Assembly: GCF_022539665.2 (NCBI RefSeq)
Contig: NC_081339.1
Span: forward strand, 8,677,367 to 8,741,366
Source: Daphnia carinata
Lineage: Eukaryota; Arthropoda; Branchiopoda; Diplostraca; Daphniidae
Reading direction: 5' to 3'
DNA length: 64,000 nt
In this document: one piece after another, positions 63,333 to 64,000 of the stretch
Position numbering within the stretch: position 1 is the stretch's first letter
Layout of the letters: each line of letters starts with the position of its first letter
The notes under the pieces: model-generated
What the model was told of the DNA's origin: nothing
Databases searched by the model: none
Seen by the model: the letters and a program-made list of their open reading frames with translations, nothing else
Position numbers and translations under genes: made by a program

Positions 63333-63663
63333 GATATAAGATGAAATTTTTCCCGCGCTACAGAGTCGATGTTGACCAAAGCGGGTGATTGAAGATGATA
63401 CTGTTTTTGTTAGATATTTTTCATCTTAGCCTGGGGGATGGGGGTCTAAGAAAAAAAGACTAGACTCTACTTTTTCCAGACAGTTTGCATAACACCTGGG
63501 GCATTAGCAAAACGTGTCTGGACTTAAACTACCCTTCCCAACTTATTGCGTTTTTGCGCCAAACACAGGCCGACCCTATTTAAAAAAGGTAAATAGTTCA
63601 TATATTTTGCCCATAGATGGCTTTTCCAAATTAAATCGTGTGTTCTTTTTGTGCAGTATACTG

Positions 63664-64000
63664 TACATATTGCCTCGCGACCAGCCTGTCGATAGCAAGC
63701 TCTCTGTTGGGGCGAGTTACCAAAAGCACTCCAGGGTTTAAGACGTTTTTTTGCTAGTTCCTGACAATCGTACAACTGGTGCGCGTTGGGAGGACATCTG
63801 CCTATCGACGTTCGAACTACTTGTTCCCGATGTCCGGGCACGACAACGAAATGTTGCTAAACCCAACGAGTCCTATACTATTCGGCAAGGGAACTTCTAT
63901 GCTAGCGACAAATGGACTGCCGGGGCAGTGACGAATGAACTCCCAGGTCAGCGAAATTTTAATTTTTTTCTATCTTTTTTATTTTACTAGTATTTCACTA
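63664..64000 (+). other. Window end: possible coding fragment, unrecognised
   Basis: After the element, a plus-strand frame from about 63751 reads LVPDNRTTGARWEDICLSTF and on to GAVTNELPG before a GT. It is GC-richer than its surroundings and not low-complexity, so it could be an exon or an old transposon fragment. I recognise no family, and the start is not an ATG. Confidence 0.25.

Larger units (their letters stand above)
62581..63663. mobile_element. 1.08-kb foldback/MITE-like element with about 380-bp inverted repeats
   Basis: The left end reads TA|CAGTATCCTGCACAAAAAGA. The right end, read inward, is CAGTATACTGCACAAAAAGA with TA outside. TA target duplication and a CAGT start fit the Tc1/mariner superfamily. 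The left arm (about 62581-62975) and right arm (about 63663-63285) are inverted copies through landmarks such as AAGTCCAGACACCTTTTGCTA, GGGGGTCTAAG and ATTGCAGTGGTTCAA. The central 300 bp is single-copy and AT-rich. No transposase is present, so it is non-autonomous. Arm divergence is modest. Confidence 0.85.

Overview
The window is animal nuclear DNA. It is gene-dense, with split genes on both strands, many introns of about 60-70 bases with GT..AG ends, and short AT-rich intergenic gaps. The protein families and the very short introns suggest a small crustacean such as Daphnia. That assignment is an inference from style and content, since no sequence was searched. I reconstructed 16 multi-exon genes exon by exon. 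For 15 of them the exons join into one frame from a start codon to a stop. The exception is the frizzled-domain gene, whose start I could not find.

Layout. 0.3-2.5 kb (+): CaM-kinase kinase. 3.5-5.2 kb (-): mitochondrial BCKDK. 6.6-8.6 kb (-) and 8.9-9.4 kb (+): two J-domain co-chaperones, DNAJC3 (ER) and DNAJC19/TIM14 (mitochondria), head to head on about 300 bp. 10.0-10.5 kb (-): a small frizzled-type cysteine-rich-domain gene. 11.1-11.7 kb (+): tiny COPS9. 12.3-14.0 kb (-): Dp, the E2F partner. 16.4-17.5 kb (+): FBXO45. 19.0-25.4 kb (-): WDR44, whose 2.5-kb intron holds an XXYLT1-like glycosyltransferase gene on the other strand. 26.9-28.4 kb (+): TMEM164. 29.6-35.8 kb (+): a 22-exon adhesion GPCR. 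36.9-38.8 kb (+): a divergent arrestin. 39.3-40.1 kb (+): an ER glutathione peroxidase ending in KDEL. 40.5-42.2 kb (-): selenophosphate synthetase with an in-frame UGA and a SECIS-like hairpin. 44.4-57.3 kb (-): a K+-dependent Na+/Ca2+ exchanger with long introns. 57.3-64 kb: gene-poor and AT-rich, with an inverted-repeat transposon-like element.

Functional threads. Most genes are housekeeping or signalling genes without operon logic. Some neighbours share themes: two J-proteins on one promoter region, and a redox peroxidase converging on a selenium-pathway gene. A receptor (aGPCR) also lies next to an arrestin, but nothing here links them.

Most notable observations: (1) a selenoprotein-type SPS gene with Sec57 and a form-II-like SECIS; (2) an arrestin whose phosphate-sensor Arg and partner Asp appear to be charge-swapped to Glu and Arg; (3) an XXYLT1-like protein that has lost its DxD metal site; (4) an adhesion GPCR carrying WSC-like, C-type-lectin and mucin modules; (5) a 1.08-kb long-inverted-repeat element with Pol III box-like motifs in both arms.
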